Counted from the stretch's first letter, positions 52,249-61,258 are shown. The stretch: DNA of 64,000 nt from Streptomyces sp. NBC_00708 (GCA_036226585.1 CP108997.1:2356001-2420000); one strand, 5' to 3'. Notes: generated from the sequence alone by a model not told the origin. Translations and numbers: made by a program.

Positions 52249-53280
52249 ATGAGCACAACCCGAGCGTCCCGTCCCACCCGCCGTGGCCTGCTGGCCATGG
52301 GCGGCGCCGTTGGTCTCGGCGCCGTGCTGGCGGCCTGCGGCGGCAGCGACTCGAAGGACTCCGCCGGCTCCGGCTCCAAGAGCTCCGCCGCCGGACCGTG
52401 GAAGTTCAAGGACGACCGGGGGCAGATGGCGGAGGCCAAGTCCGTCCCGAAGAACATCGTCGCCTTCACCGGCGTCGCCGCCGCCCTCCACGACTACGGT
52501 GTCGAGGTCAAGGCGGTCTTCGGCCCGACGAAGACCAAGGACGGCAAGGCCGACGTGCAGGCCGGGGACCTGGACATCAGCAAGGTCGAGATCCTGGGCA
52601 ACGTCTGGGGCGAGTTCAACGTCGAGAAGTACGCGGAGCTCGGCCCGGAGCTGCTGGTCACGGCGATGTGGGAGAAGGACGCCCTCTGGTACGTGCCGGA
52701 CCAGTCCAAGGACAAGATCCTGAAGCTGGCCCCGAGCGTCGCCCTGTGGGCCGCCCGGACCACGATGCCGAAGGCCATCCAGCGCCACGAGGACCTCGCG
52801 GCCTCGCTCGGCGCCGATGTGAAGTCCGCGAAGGTCACCGCCGCGAAGACCCGGTTCGAGAAGGCCGCCGCCCGGCTGCGCGCCGCGGCGAAGTCCAAGC
52901 CGGACGTCAAGGTCATGATCGGCTCGGCCAGCCAGGACCTGTTCTACGTCTCGCTCGCCAAGATGTCCGCCGACACCCTGTACTTCCAGGAGCTGGGCGT
53001 GAAGTTCGTCGAGCCGAAGGTCGACAAGGCGGGCTTCTTCGAGAACCTGAGCTGGGAGAACGTCGACAAGTACGACGCCGACATCATCATGATGGACAAC
53101 CGCTCCTCGGCGCTCCAGCCCGAGGCGCTGACCTCCAAGCCGACCTGGACGCAGCTGCCGGCCGTCAAGGCGGGCCAGGTCGTCCCGCGTACGACCGAGC
53201 CGATCTACAGCTACGACAAGTGCGCGCCGATCCTGGAGGACCTGGCGAAGGCCATCGAGAACGCCAAGAAGGTCGCCTGA
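52249..53280 (+). CDS. desE: Iron-siderophore ABC transporter substrate-binding lipoprotein (DesE-like)
   Basis: A 343-residue FecB/FhuD-type lipoprotein. Twin-Arg/Sec signal (RASRPTRRGLLAMGGAVGLGAVLAACGG) with lipobox LAAC. The mature protein has the PBP class III fold: NIVAFTGVAAALHDYGVEVKAVFGPTK, LGNVWGEFNVEKYAELGPELLVTAMWEKD, and ADIIMMDNRSSALQP. It would present ferric desferrioxamine-type hydroxamates to a permease. Position after acdH and before hexosaminidase matches S. coelicolor desE, but the desABCD biosynthetic genes expected between these neighbours are absent here. An iron box lies upstream. Confidence 0.85.
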   Translation: MSTTRASRPTRRGLLAMGGAVGLGAVLAACGGSDSKDSAGSGSKSSAAGPWKFKDDRGQMAEAKSVPKNIVAFTGVAAALHDYGVEVKAVFGPTKTKDGKADVQAGDLDISKVEILGNVWGEFNVEKYAELGPELLVTAMWEKDALWYVPDQSKDKILKLAPSVALWAARTTMPKAIQRHEDLAASLGADVKSAKVTAAKTRFEKAAARLRAAAKSKPDVKVMIGSASQDLFYVSLAKMSADTLYFQELGVKFVEPKVDKAGFFENLSWENVDKYDADIIMMDNRSSALQPEALTSKPTWTQLPAVKAGQVVPRTTEPIYSYDKCAPILEDLAKAIENAKKVA

Positions 53281-53290
53281 CCCGGCTGTT

Positions 53291-53330
53291 CACCGCCCCG
53301 GCGGCCGGAATCCCGGCCGCCGGGGCGGTG
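53291..53330. terminator. Bidirectional terminator between desE-like and hexosaminidase genes
   Basis: A perfect 18-bp stem, CACCGCCCCGGCGGCCGG (53291-53308) with its complement (53313-53330), and a 4-nt loop AATC, in the 55-bp convergent interval. Confidence 0.88.
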
Positions 53331-53335
53331 CCGTG

Positions 53336-54997
53336 TCAGCTTCCGCCCGTCTCCGAGGCGGGCCAGGGGACCTGCGGCGAGCGGTAGTAGTCGATGCCCT
53401 GGGCGGTGAACCGCTCCCCGAGCCCCGCCAGCCGTACCTTGTAGGTCTCCCAGTCGTGCGTCGACGCCGGCGACCAGGCCAGCTCGGCGGCGCCGGGCAG
53501 CCTCGGGAACGCCATCACGTCGATGTCGTCGCTGTCGGTCAGGGTCTCGGACCAGATCGGCGCCTCGACGCCGAGCACGGAGCTCTCCGGGGCGCCCGCG
53601 AGGTACGTCCCCGGGTCCCAGTCGTAACTGCGCTGGACCTCGACCAGTCCGGCCCACTTCAGGCCCAGTTCGGTCTCGTCGGTGTACTTCATGTCGAGGT
53701 ACACCCGGTCCGCCGGCGACAGCACCAGCCGGGTGCCGTTCTTCGCCGCGTCCACCACCTGCTGCCGGTCGGCGGCGCTGGTCTTGTCGTAGCCCCAGTA
53801 CTGGGCGACCGCACCCCTGACCGGGTCGGCCCCGGTGAGCTGGTGCCAGCCCATCACGGTCTTGCCGTACTTACCGACGACCGCCTGGGCCCGGGTCATG
53901 ATCGCCACGTAGTCCTCGTGGCTGGTGGAGTGCGCCTCGTCGCCGCCGATGTGGAAGTAGCGGCCGGGCGTGAGCGCGGCCACCTCCCGTACGACGTCGT
54001 CGATGAAGTCGTACGTCACGTCCTTGCCGGCGCACAGGGAGCTGAAACCGACCTTGGTGCCGGTGTAGAGCGGCGGCGCGACGCCGTCGCAGTTCAGCTC
54101 GGCGTACGAGGCGAGGGCGGCGTTGGTGTGGCCCGGCATGTCGATCTCCGGGACCACCTCCAGATAGCGGGATCCCGCGTACCGCACGATCTCCTGGTAC
54201 TGGGCCTTGGTGTAGTACCCGCCGGGCCCGCCGCCGACCTCGGTGGAGCCGCCGTACGTGGCCAGCCTCGGCCAGGAGTCGACGGCGATGCGCCAGCCCT
54301 GGTCGTCGGAGAGGTGGATGTGGAAGGTGTTGATCTTGTACTGCGCGACCTGGTCGATGTACCGCTTCACCTCGTCGACCGAGAAGAAGTGGCGCGAGAC
54401 GTCGAGCATCGCGCCCCGGTAGGCGTAGCGCGGGGTGTCGGTGATGGTGCCGCCGGCGACCCGCCACGGGCCCTGCTGGCGGCTGTCGCGCTCGATCTGG
54501 GCCGGCAGCAGCTGACGCAGCGTCTGGACGCCGTGGAAGAGGCCTGCGGGCTGCTTGGCGGTGATGGTGACGGAGCCGCGCCCCGAGGTGAGCGTGTAGC
54601 CCTCCGCGCCCAGCGTGCCGGCGCGGGGGTCGAGCCGGAGCCGGATGCCGTCGGCGCCGTCGCTGCCGGTGACCGGCAGGGCGTACCCGGTGGAGGGGCG
54701 GAGCACGCCCGCCAGGTACTCGCCGATCTTCCGGGCCTCGCCGGAGTAGCCGGTCGCCCGGATCCTGGTGGCCGGGGTGAGGACGTAGGGGTCGCCGCCG
54801 GGTCTGACCGAGGCGGGGGCGGGCACCACCTGGCCGAGCGGCCTGGGTGTCCACGCCACCGCGGTGGCCCCTGCGGCGGACGCCTCGGGGGCGGCACACG
54901 CGCTGGAGACAGCGGCCGCCGCGACGAGGAGCAGCGAGCCGAGGAGTCGGGGTAGAGCACGGGGAAGAGCACTGCGCCGGACCGTGTGCAGTCTCAC
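53336..54997 (-). CDS. hexA: Secreted beta-N-acetylhexosaminidase, GH20
   Basis: A 553-residue exported GH20 enzyme that removes terminal GlcNAc or GalNAc from chitobiose and glycans. Residues 1-43 form a signal peptide (SLLLVAAAAVSSACAAPEASA), possibly a lipobox at SSAC. A GH20b domain precedes the catalytic barrel with IHLSDDQGWRI and HIGGDEAHST, where Asp353-Glu354 are the catalytic pair for substrate-assisted cleavage. GTG 54997 follows AAGGGACC. A dre-like site lies about 90 bp upstream. The product GlcNAc feeds the amino-sugar pool served by glmS downstream. Confidence 0.92.
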   Translation of the reverse strand: MRLHTVRRSALPRALPRLLGSLLLVAAAAVSSACAAPEASAAGATAVAWTPRPLGQVVPAPASVRPGGDPYVLTPATRIRATGYSGEARKIGEYLAGVLRPSTGYALPVTGSDGADGIRLRLDPRAGTLGAEGYTLTSGRGSVTITAKQPAGLFHGVQTLRQLLPAQIERDSRQQGPWRVAGGTITDTPRYAYRGAMLDVSRHFFSVDEVKRYIDQVAQYKINTFHIHLSDDQGWRIAVDSWPRLATYGGSTEVGGGPGGYYTKAQYQEIVRYAGSRYLEVVPEIDMPGHTNAALASYAELNCDGVAPPLYTGTKVGFSSLCAGKDVTYDFIDDVVREVAALTPGRYFHIGGDEAHSTSHEDYVAIMTRAQAVVGKYGKTVMGWHQLTGADPVRGAVAQYWGYDKTSAADRQQVVDAAKNGTRLVLSPADRVYLDMKYTDETELGLKWAGLVEVQRSYDWDPGTYLAGAPESSVLGVEAPIWSETLTDSDDIDVMAFPRLPGAAELAWSPASTHDWETYKVRLAGLGERFTAQGIDYYRSPQVPWPASETGGS

Positions 54998-55083
54998 AAG
55001 CCGGGTCCCTTTCTACGGGGTCACTCTGCTGGGTCTCCTGACCTTTCTCCGTCGCCATGCGTACCGCGCGCCTCACGGATGGT

Positions 55084-55099
55084 CAAGGTGTAGACCACT
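55084..55099. promoter_or_regulatory. DasR-like (dre) site upstream of hexosaminidase
   Basis: CAAGGTGTAGACCACT matches the DasR consensus ACTGGTCTAGACCACT at 12 of 16 positions; the right half is exact. It lies 87-102 bp upstream of the hexA start. The hexosaminidase in this position of S. coelicolor is a reported DasR target, so the call agrees with known biology. Confidence 0.65.
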
Positions 55100-55261
55100 T
55101 ACCGGCGTTGACCGCTCCGGCGCCCTGGGGACGGTTTGCGGCTTATGTGTGAATTCACCCCTTCGGCTCCGACCACTGAGGCGACGACCCCACTCCGCAA
55201 CCGCGCACCGCCCTCTCGAAATCCACCCAAGACGCAAAAAAGAGGGCCCTCAACCCCATTC

Positions 55262-55281
55262 CCTGCCCGATATCGGGCAGG
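55262..55281. promoter_or_regulatory. Perfect 20-bp palindrome upstream of a leaderless gene
   Basis: CCTGCCCGATATCGGGCAGG is a perfect palindrome. It ends 4 bp before the -35 hexamer of the small gene at 55321 and lies about 265 bp upstream of the divergent hexosaminidase. The cognate regulator is not identified. Confidence 0.7.
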
Positions 55282-55285
55282 ATTG

Positions 55286-55314
55286 TTGCGCTCGGGCCTC
55301 TTCCACCGCAGTAT
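55286..55314 (+). promoter_or_regulatory. Promoter of a leaderless transcript
   Basis: TTGCGC (55286-55291), a 17-bp spacer, then CAGTAT (55309-55314). Transcription 7 bp later would start exactly at the GTG at 55321, giving a leaderless mRNA; no ribosome site precedes that GTG. Confidence 0.6.
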
Positions 55315-55320
55315 CGACGG

Positions 55321-55596
55321 GTGCTCGAACGCCTCTCGTCGTACGACGACCTCATTGACCACGTGGTGCGCAGCACCGCGCTCCCCCGCGGTGAAGCCGC
55401 CCGGGTGATCCTCGACGTGCTGGCGTACTTCGACGAGACGACCGAGGTCTTCGTCCGCCGCCGCCACCGCGAACTGCAGTCCGGCGGCCTGGTGAACACG
55501 GAGATCTTCGAACGGATCGCGGCCGAACTGCCGCACCGGGCGGTCGCGCCGCCGGAGCTCTCGCTCCGTCAGCTGCGCCGCATCGTCTACGGCTGA
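55321..55596 (+). CDS. Small conserved cytoplasmic protein of unknown function
   Basis: A 91-residue, mostly helical protein with clustered Arg residues (VFVRRRHRELQSGG) and no membrane segment. Visible pieces are YDDLIDHVVRSTALPRGEAARVILDVLAYFDE and LVNTEIFERIAAELPHRAVAPPELSLRQLRRIVYG. I do not recognise a named family; it looks conserved in this position between hexosaminidase and glmS in Streptomyces. It appears to be translated from a leaderless mRNA with a palindromic operator just upstream, so it is probably tightly regulated. glmS begins 57 bp later and may share the transcript. Confidence 0.75.
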   Translation: MLERLSSYDDLIDHVVRSTALPRGEAARVILDVLAYFDETTEVFVRRRHRELQSGGLVNTEIFERIAAELPHRAVAPPELSLRQLRRIVYG

Positions 55597-55653
55597 GGCC
55601 GCCTCACGGCCGGGTACCCCTTACTTGTTCGTCGATGGAGGGCAGAACGCTCT

Positions 55654-57483
55654 ATGTGCGGAATCGTCGGTTACATCGGAAAGCGTGACGTGGCTCCGCT
55701 GCTGCTGGAGGGCCTGCAGCGGCTGGAGTACCGGGGTTACGACTCCGCCGGCATCGTGATCACCGGGAAGCCCGCGGCCGGGAAGCCCGCGACGCTGAAG
55801 TCGGTCAAGGCCAAGGGCCGGGTCCGCGAGCTGGAGTCCCGGGTCCCCAAGCGCTTCGCCGGCACCACCGGCATCGCCCACACCCGCTGGGCCACGCACG
55901 GCGCCCCGAGCGACGAGAACGCCCACCCGCACCTGGACGCCGAGGGCAAGGTCGCCGTCGTCCACAACGGGATCATCGACAACGCCTCCGAGCTGCGCGC
56001 CCGGCTGACCGCCGAGGGCGTTGTCTTCCTCTCCGAGACCGACACCGAGGTGCTGGTCCACCTGATCGCCCGCTCGGAGGCCGGGACGCTGGAGGAGAAG
56101 GTCCGCGAGGCCCTGCGCTCCGTGGAGGGCACGTACGGCATCGCCGTCCTGCACGCCGACTTCAACGACCGCATCGTGGTGGCCCGCAACGGCTCCCCGG
56201 TCGTCCTCGGCATCGGCGAGAAGGAGATGTTCGTCGCCTCCGACGTCGCCGCCCTGGTCGCCCACACCCGCCAGGTCGTCACCCTCGACGACGGCGAGAT
56301 GGCCACCCTCAAGGCCGACGACTTCCGTACGTACACCACGGAGGGCTCGACCACGACGGCCACGCCGACCACCGTGGAGTGGGAGGCCGAGTCGTACGAC
56401 ATGGGCGGCCACGACACGTACATGCACAAGGAGATCTCCGAGCAGGCGGACGCCGTCGACCGGGTGCTGCGCGGCCGGATCGACGACCGGTTCTCCACGG
56501 TGCACCTGGGCGGCCTCAACCTGGACGCCCGCGAGGCGCGCGGGGTCCGCCGCATCAAGATCCTCGGCTGCGGCACCTCGTACCACGCGGGCCAGATCGG
56601 CGCGCAGCTGATCGAGGAGCTGGCCCGCATCCCCGCGGACGCCGAGCCCGCGTCCGAGTTCCGCTACCGCAACCCGGTCGTGGACCCCGACACGCTGTAC
56701 GTCGCGGTCTCGCAGTCCGGTGAGACGTATGACGTACTGGCCGCCGTCCAGGAGCTGAAGCGCAAGGGCGCCCGGGTCCTCGGTGTGGTCAACGTGGTCG
56801 GCTCGGCGATCGCCCGCGAGGCCGACGGGGGTACGTACGTGCACGCCGGCCCCGAGGTGTGCGTGGTCTCCACCAAGTGCTTCACCAACACCGTGGTCGC
56901 GTTCGCGCTGCTCGCCCTGCACCTGGGCCGCATCCGTGACCTCTCGGTCGCCGACGGCAAGCGGATCATCGAGGGCCTGCGCAAGCTGCCCGCCCAGATC
57001 AGCGAGATCCTGGAGGGCGAGGACGAGATCAAGAAGCTGGCCGCCGAGTACGCGGATGCGAAGTCGATGATGTTCATCGGCCGGGTGCGCGGCTACCCCG
57101 TGGCCCGCGAGGCCTCGCTGAAGCTCAAGGAGGTCTCGTACATCCACGCCGAGGCCTACCCCGCGTCCGAGCTGAAGCACGGCCCGCTCGCGCTGATCGA
57201 GCCCGCGATGCCGACCGTGGCGATCGTGCCGGACGACGACCTGCTGGAGAAGAACCGCGCCGCGATGGAGGAGATCAAGGCCCGCAGCGGCCGCATCCTC
57301 GCCGTGGCCCACCAGGTCCAGGAGAAGGCCGACCACACCATCGTCGTGCCGAAGAACGAGAACGAGCTGGACCCGATCCTCATGGGCATCCCGCTCCAGC
57401 TCTTCGCGTACCACACGGCGCTGGCCATGGGCCGGGACATCGACAAGCCGCGCAACCTGGCGAAGTCCGTCACCGTCGAGTAG
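55654..57483 (+). CDS. glmS: Glutamine-fructose-6-phosphate aminotransferase (isomerizing)
   Basis: A 609-residue GlmS making glucosamine-6-phosphate, the entry to amino-sugar and cell-wall synthesis. After Met, Cys2 is the glutaminase nucleophile (MCGIVGYIGKRDVAPLLLEGL). The N-terminal amidotransferase has HTRWATHGAPSDENAHPH, and the C-terminal isomerase has two SIS domains (ILGCGTSYHAGQIGAQLIEELARIP, and IGRVRGYPVAREASLKLKEVSYIHAEAYPASELKHGPLALI), ending KSVTVE with the conserved C-terminal tail. S. coelicolor has two glmS genes; which copy this is cannot be stated. GGAGGG lies before ATG 55654. A strong terminator follows. Confidence 0.95.
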   Translation: MCGIVGYIGKRDVAPLLLEGLQRLEYRGYDSAGIVITGKPAAGKPATLKSVKAKGRVRELESRVPKRFAGTTGIAHTRWATHGAPSDENAHPHLDAEGKVAVVHNGIIDNASELRARLTAEGVVFLSETDTEVLVHLIARSEAGTLEEKVREALRSVEGTYGIAVLHADFNDRIVVARNGSPVVLGIGEKEMFVASDVAALVAHTRQVVTLDDGEMATLKADDFRTYTTEGSTTTATPTTVEWEAESYDMGGHDTYMHKEISEQADAVDRVLRGRIDDRFSTVHLGGLNLDAREARGVRRIKILGCGTSYHAGQIGAQLIEELARIPADAEPASEFRYRNPVVDPDTLYVAVSQSGETYDVLAAVQELKRKGARVLGVVNVVGSAIAREADGGTYVHAGPEVCVVSTKCFTNTVVAFALLALHLGRIRDLSVADGKRIIEGLRKLPAQISEILEGEDEIKKLAAEYADAKSMMFIGRVRGYPVAREASLKLKEVSYIHAEAYPASELKHGPLALIEPAMPTVAIVPDDDLLEKNRAAMEEIKARSGRILAVAHQVQEKADHTIVVPKNENELDPILMGIPLQLFAYHTALAMGRDIDKPRNLAKSVTVE

Positions 57484-57504
57484 GCACGGCGCGCAGCGGC
57501 GCAC

Positions 57505-57551
57505 AGGAGCGGTCCCGCAGGCCACGAGAGGTGGCCCGCGGGACCGCTCCT
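57505..57551 (+). terminator. Strong terminator after glmS
   Basis: A 14-bp stem, AGGAGCGGTCCCGC (57505-57518) with GCGGGACCGCTCCT (57538-57551), with an inner GGCCAC/GTGGCC stem inside the loop, followed by TTCG. The rest of 57552-57770 shows nothing coding. Confidence 0.85.
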
Positions 57552-57770
57552 TCGCATACGAACGCGCTGTGCCGGGTGACGCGTATCCGCCCCTCACCAG
57601 CACGGAATCCCGCTCTACGCGTTGGTAGCGTCACTCATCCGGCGTTTTCCACAGGCGAGTTGACGCCACCGCGCGAGCGGCCCCGAACAGCCGGAATCAC
57701 GCCGCCCGGCGCACGGCCCGCGGACCGCTTCCCGGGGTACCGGTGACGGGCTGCGGGCCGCCGGCCAGGG

Positions 57771-58292
57771 CTACGGAATGACGACGACCGGGCGCTGCGC
57801 GCGGCGGGCCAGACGGCCCGCCACGGAGCCGAAGATCTTGCCCACCAGGCCGTGCGTGGAGCCCACCACGATGGCGTCGGCCGAGTACTCCCGGCCGACC
57901 TCCTCCAGCTCGTGGCAGATGTCCCCGCCGCGCTCCACGAGCACCCAGGAGACCTCGGCGAGATAGTCCGCGCAGGCGAGCTCCAGGCCGAGGACCTCGG
58001 TGCGGTGGTCCGGGACGTCGACGAAGACGGGGGGCTCGCAGCCCGCCCAGACCGTGGTCGGCAGCCGGTTGGCGACGTGGACGATGATCAGACCGGAGCC
58101 CGTCCTGCGGGACATGCCGATCGCATAGGCGAGGGCCCGCTCGCTGGAGGTCGAGCCGTCGAAGCCGACGACGACCCCATGCCGGAAGGCGGGGTCGCAC
58201 GGACGGCGCGCTTGTTCGGCCGCGAGCGGCTCCGACAGGGGGTCGGCTACCTGCTTGCGGTCCGCGGGTTCGGGGATTTCGTGACCGGCCAT
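57771..58292 (-). CDS. Universal stress protein (UspA family)
   Basis: A 173-residue USP with a roughly 35-residue N-terminal extension before the Usp fold. HGVVVGFDGSTSSERALAYAIGMSRRTGSGLIIVHVANR opens the domain. The ATP-binding pattern G-2x-G-9x-G(S/T) appears in VVGSTHGLVGKIFGSVAGRLARRAQRPVVVIP. It is a cytoplasmic stress-response protein of unclear specific role. It is divergent from adpA with about 0.9 kb between starts. Confidence 0.88.
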   Translation of the reverse strand: MAGHEIPEPADRKQVADPLSEPLAAEQARRPCDPAFRHGVVVGFDGSTSSERALAYAIGMSRRTGSGLIIVHVANRLPTTVWAGCEPPVFVDVPDHRTEVLGLELACADYLAEVSWVLVERGGDICHELEEVGREYSADAIVVGSTHGLVGKIFGSVAGRLARRAQRPVVVIP

Positions 58293-59186
58293 CGGTTTCT
58301 CGGCGAAGAGAGTCCTCGTGAGGAGAGCGACGTGGAAAGGTGCGTCAGCGGGCGGTGTCGTGGTGTCCGGGAATCATCTTCCCAACCCCTTACCCCCAAG
58401 GGTACGGCGCCACTCCTCCATTGCCCGCCCCGCGCACGGCGCATGCGACGTTTTCCGGAGCATGCCCGAGAGCGGCCCTGTATGGCAATGCCGGTTGCCC
58501 GGTACACAGACCGCCCGGTCCGCTCCCCGCACCCCTTCGGGCGCCCGGAAGAAACGCTTCGCCGGGTCCGGCGGGGGCGTCGGGCCGACGTACCGGAACC
58601 CACCCTTCCGGGGGAGCCGGCCGACCCGTCCGGAACCCGACGCGCGACCCGGCCCGCATGGAACCGCGTGGACGGTATTCGACTGCCGGCCCCGGCGGAC
58701 GCTCCGCCGGGCGCGCCGGCCCGGCCGTCGTGGCCGCGCGATCCCGCGAGGGGGCGCGCGGGAGTGGCCGGGCGCCCTCGGTTGTGCGCCGGTAGAACGA
58801 CTGATTTCCGTACACGCGACCGTACATTTTCAGCCAACTTCTGGGACCCGTTGATTCCTTGTCGAAATGGCCGATCAACCCCCTTGCCACCAGGCAGGAA
58901 GAGACCGGGCGGTACGCTTCCACCCCATGGGGACGGGCCATGAACGCCGGACGCACTTCCCTGCACGACCTGCGAGTGAAACGCTTCGTGATCGAACGCT
59001 TCCCGCCAGGTTGCCTTGTCGACAATGAGCCGGTTGGTGAACTTGTCACGACGGCACCACGGGACGCAGTAGATTCGATCTTGGGCGTCGAAGGCCGGGG
59101 ACTCGTGCACGACCGAGGGGACAAGTGCAGGTGCGACAGGCCCGTAAGGACCAGGAAGACGCGAACACCGAGGGGGGCTTAGCGTC
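58293..59186. promoter_or_regulatory. Long upstream region of adpA
   Basis: About 894 bp without a supported gene. Candidate parts: a promoter-like CTGATT-16-TACATT (58801-58828), and a near-consensus AdpA site, TGGCGGGAAG on the minus strand (58999-59008, nine of ten positions of TGGCSNGWWY), which would fit the known autoregulation of adpA. A 107-codon frame at 58859-59182 exists but lacks ribosome site and family resemblance. The adpA promoter in S. griseus is the target of the A-factor receptor ArpA; I cannot pick such a site with confidence here. Confidence 0.55.
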
Positions 59187-60407
59187 ATGAGCCAGGACTC
59201 CGCCACCGCAACGGAGGCTGTACGGAAGCTGGGCGGACGACGACGTCGTGAAGTCGTCGCCGTACTGCTGTTCAGCGGTGGCCCCATCTTCGAGAGCTCC
59301 ATCCCGCTGTCGGTGTTCGGAATCGACCGCCAGGACGCGGGAGTTCCGCGCTACCGGTTGCTCGTGTGCAGCGGCGAAGAGGGGCCCCTGCGCACCACCG
59401 GCGGACTCGAACTGACCGCGCCCTACGGGCTGGAGGCGATCAGCAGGGCCGGCACCGTCGTGGTGCCCGCCTGGCGCTCGATCACCTCGCCGCCGCCCAT
59501 GGAGGCCCTGGACGCGCTGCGCCGCGCCCACGAGGAGGGCGCCCGCATCGTCGGGCTGTGCACGGGAGCCTTCGTGCTCGCCGCCGCCGGGCTGCTGGAC
59601 GGCCGCCCCGCCACCACGCACTGGATGTACGCACCGACGCTGGCCAAGCGCTATCCGTCGGTCCACGTCGATCCGCGCGAGCTCTTCGTCGACGACGGCG
59701 ACGTGCTCACCTCCGCCGGGACGGCGGCCGGCATCGACCTGTGCCTCCACATAGTCCGCTCGGACCACGGCACGGAGGCCGCCGGGGCACTGGCCCGCCG
59801 GCTCGTCGTACCGCCCCGGCGCAGTGGCGGCCAGGAGCGCTACCTGGACAGGTCTTTACCGGAGGAGATCGGCTCCGACCCGCTCGCCGAGGTCGTCGCC
59901 TGGGCGCTGGAGCATCTCCACGAGCAGTTCGACGTGGAGACGCTGGCCGCGCGTGCCTACATGAGCCGGCGGACCTTCGACCGGAGGTTCCGCTCGCTCA
60001 CCGGCAGCGCACCGCTCCAGTGGCTGATCACCCAGCGGGTGCTGCAGGCGCAGCGCCTCCTGGAGACGTCGGACTACTCGGTGGACGAGGTCGCGGGCCG
60101 CTGCGGCTTCCGCTCGCCGGTCGCGCTGCGCGGGCACTTCCGCCGCCAGCTCGGCTCCTCCCCCGCCGCGTACCGGGCCGCCTACCGGGCCCGCCGTCCG
60201 CAGGGCGGGGTACCGGAGCCGGTCCCGGTGACGGAGCTCGCGGTGCCCGCCCAGGGCACCCCGGGGAGCCGCCGGGCCGCGGTCACGGGTCCGTCCGGCG
60301 CCGCGCCCGCGGTGCTGGACGCGGGCCGTCCGGACCCCGGGAAGGCGGGCACCGACGTCTTCGCCGCGGGGCGCCCGGCCCTGCCCGGACAGCGGAGCGC
60401 CCCGTAG
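59187..60407 (+). CDS. adpA: AraC/XylS-type global regulator AdpA
   Basis: A 406-residue AdpA, the master activator of morphological and secondary-metabolite genes. The N-terminal DJ-1/PfpI-like domain ([27 protein letters not shown] through [18 protein letters not shown]) mediates dimerisation. The C-terminal AraC double HTH is about residues 235-335 ([22 protein letters not shown], and [27 protein letters not shown]). Leu224 is encoded by the rare TTA codon (59856-59858), so translation depends on the bldA tRNA, as in known adpA genes. A variable Pro/Gly-rich tail follows. orn starts 10 bp downstream. Confidence 0.97.
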   Translation: MSQDSATATEAVRKLGGRRRREVVAVLLFSGGPIFESSIPLSVFGIDRQDAGVPRYRLLVCSGEEGPLRTTGGLELTAPYGLEAISRAGTVVVPAWRSITSPPPMEALDALRRAHEEGARIVGLCTGAFVLAAAGLLDGRPATTHWMYAPTLAKRYPSVHVDPRELFVDDGDVLTSAGTAAGIDLCLHIVRSDHGTEAAGALARRLVVPPRRSGGQERYLDRSLPEEIGSDPLAEVVAWALEHLHEQFDVETLAARAYMSRRTFDRRFRSLTGSAPLQWLITQRVLQAQRLLETSDYSVDEVAGRCGFRSPVALRGHFRRQLGSSPAAYRAAYRARRPQGGVPEPVPVTELAVPAQGTPGSRRAAVTGPSGAAPAVLDAGRPDPGKAGTDVFAAGRPALPGQRSAP

Positions 60408-60417
60408 GGTGGGGCGC

Positions 60418-61020
60418 ATGAACGACCGCATGGTGTGGATCGACTGCGAGATGACCGGGCTCTCGTTGACGGAAGACGCACTCATCGAGGTGGCCGCGCT
60501 GGTCACCGACTCGGAGTTGAACGTGCTCGGCGAAGGGGTGGACATCGTGATCCGCCCGCCGGACGCGGCGTTGGAGACCATGCCCGAGGTGGTGCGGCAG
60601 ATGCACACCGCCTCGGGCCTCCTCGACGAGCTGGCCGGCGGCACGACGCTGGCCGACGCCGAGGAGCAGGTCCTCGCCTATGTCCGCGAGCACGTGAAGG
60701 AGCCCGGCAAGGCGCCCCTGTGCGGGAACTCGGTCGGTACCGACCGCGGCTTCCTGTCCCGGGACATGCCGCTCCTGGAGGGTTACCTCCACTACCGGAT
60801 CGTGGACGTCTCCTCCGTCAAGGAGCTGGCCCGCCGCTGGTACCCGAGGGCGTACTTCAACAGCCCGGAGAAGAACGGCAACCACCGGGCGCTCGCCGAC
60901 ATCCGCGACTCCATCACGGAGCTGCGGTACTACCGCGAGGCGGTCTTCGTCCCGCAGCCCGGCCCGGACTCCGAGCAGGCGAAGGCGGCCGCGGCGCGGG
61001 TGTCGCAGCCCCGGGGCTGA
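60418..61020 (+). CDS. orn: Oligoribonuclease
   Basis: A 200-residue DEDDh 3'-5' exonuclease that degrades 2-5 nt RNAs and pGpG from c-di-[14 protein letters not shown] gives the first Asp and Glu, [12 protein letters not shown] the second Asp, and [12 protein letters not shown] the catalytic His and last Asp. It begins 10 bp after the adpA stop, preserving the adpA-ornA pairing known in Streptomyces, where ornA mutants are growth- and development-impaired. ATG 60418 follows GGGTGGGGCGC. A terminator hairpin follows at 61028. Confidence 0.96.
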   Translation: MNDRMVWIDCEMTGLSLTEDALIEVAALVTDSELNVLGEGVDIVIRPPDAALETMPEVVRQMHTASGLLDELAGGTTLADAEEQVLAYVREHVKEPGKAPLCGNSVGTDRGFLSRDMPLLEGYLHYRIVDVSSVKELARRWYPRAYFNSPEKNGNHRALADIRDSITELRYYREAVFVPQPGPDSEQAKAAAARVSQPRG

Positions 61021-61027
61021 AGCCGCT

Positions 61028-61055
61028 GGTCACGGCCCTTCCGGGGGCCGTGACC
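61028..61055 (+). terminator. Terminator after adpA-orn
   Basis: GGTCACGGCCC (61028-61038) pairs with GGGCCGTGACC (61045-61055), 11 bp, around a 6-nt loop. Confidence 0.75.
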
Positions 61056-61135
61056 CACCGCCGGGGAATGAGGGCGCGAGCACCCTCCCGGACCCTGTAC
61101 ACTTTTTCTCGGCCGGTCGGAAACGACCGGACATG

Positions 61136-61208
61136 GTGGGTATAGCTCAGATGGTAGAGCACCTGGTTGTGGTCCAGGATGTCGCGGGTTCGAGTCCCGT
61201 TACTCACC
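61136..61208 (+). tRNA. hisT: tRNA-His (GTG anticodon)
   Basis: Cloverleaf reads GTGGGTA acceptor, CCTGG stem with TTGTGGT loop (anticodon GTG), TTCGAGT T-loop and TACTCAC 3' acceptor. A G at 61135 can pair with C73 at 61208, the G-1:C73 pair unique to tRNA-His. CCA is not encoded. A TACACT -10 lies at 61098-61103. Confidence 0.96.
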
Positions 61209-61215
61209 CTCTCAG

Positions 61216-61258
61216 GAAGAGCCCCTGGTCTGCGGAAACGCAGGTCAGGGGCTTCTTC
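61216..61258 (+). terminator. Terminator after tRNA-His
   Basis: A long interrupted stem (GAAGAGCCCCTG with CAGGGGCTTCTTC, and inner CTGCG/CGCAG) with a GAAA tetraloop. Confidence 0.8.

Noticed and set aside
58859..59182. A 107-codon frame just upstream of adpA
   Set aside because: No ribosome site, no recognisable family and unusual composition; better explained as regulatory leader.
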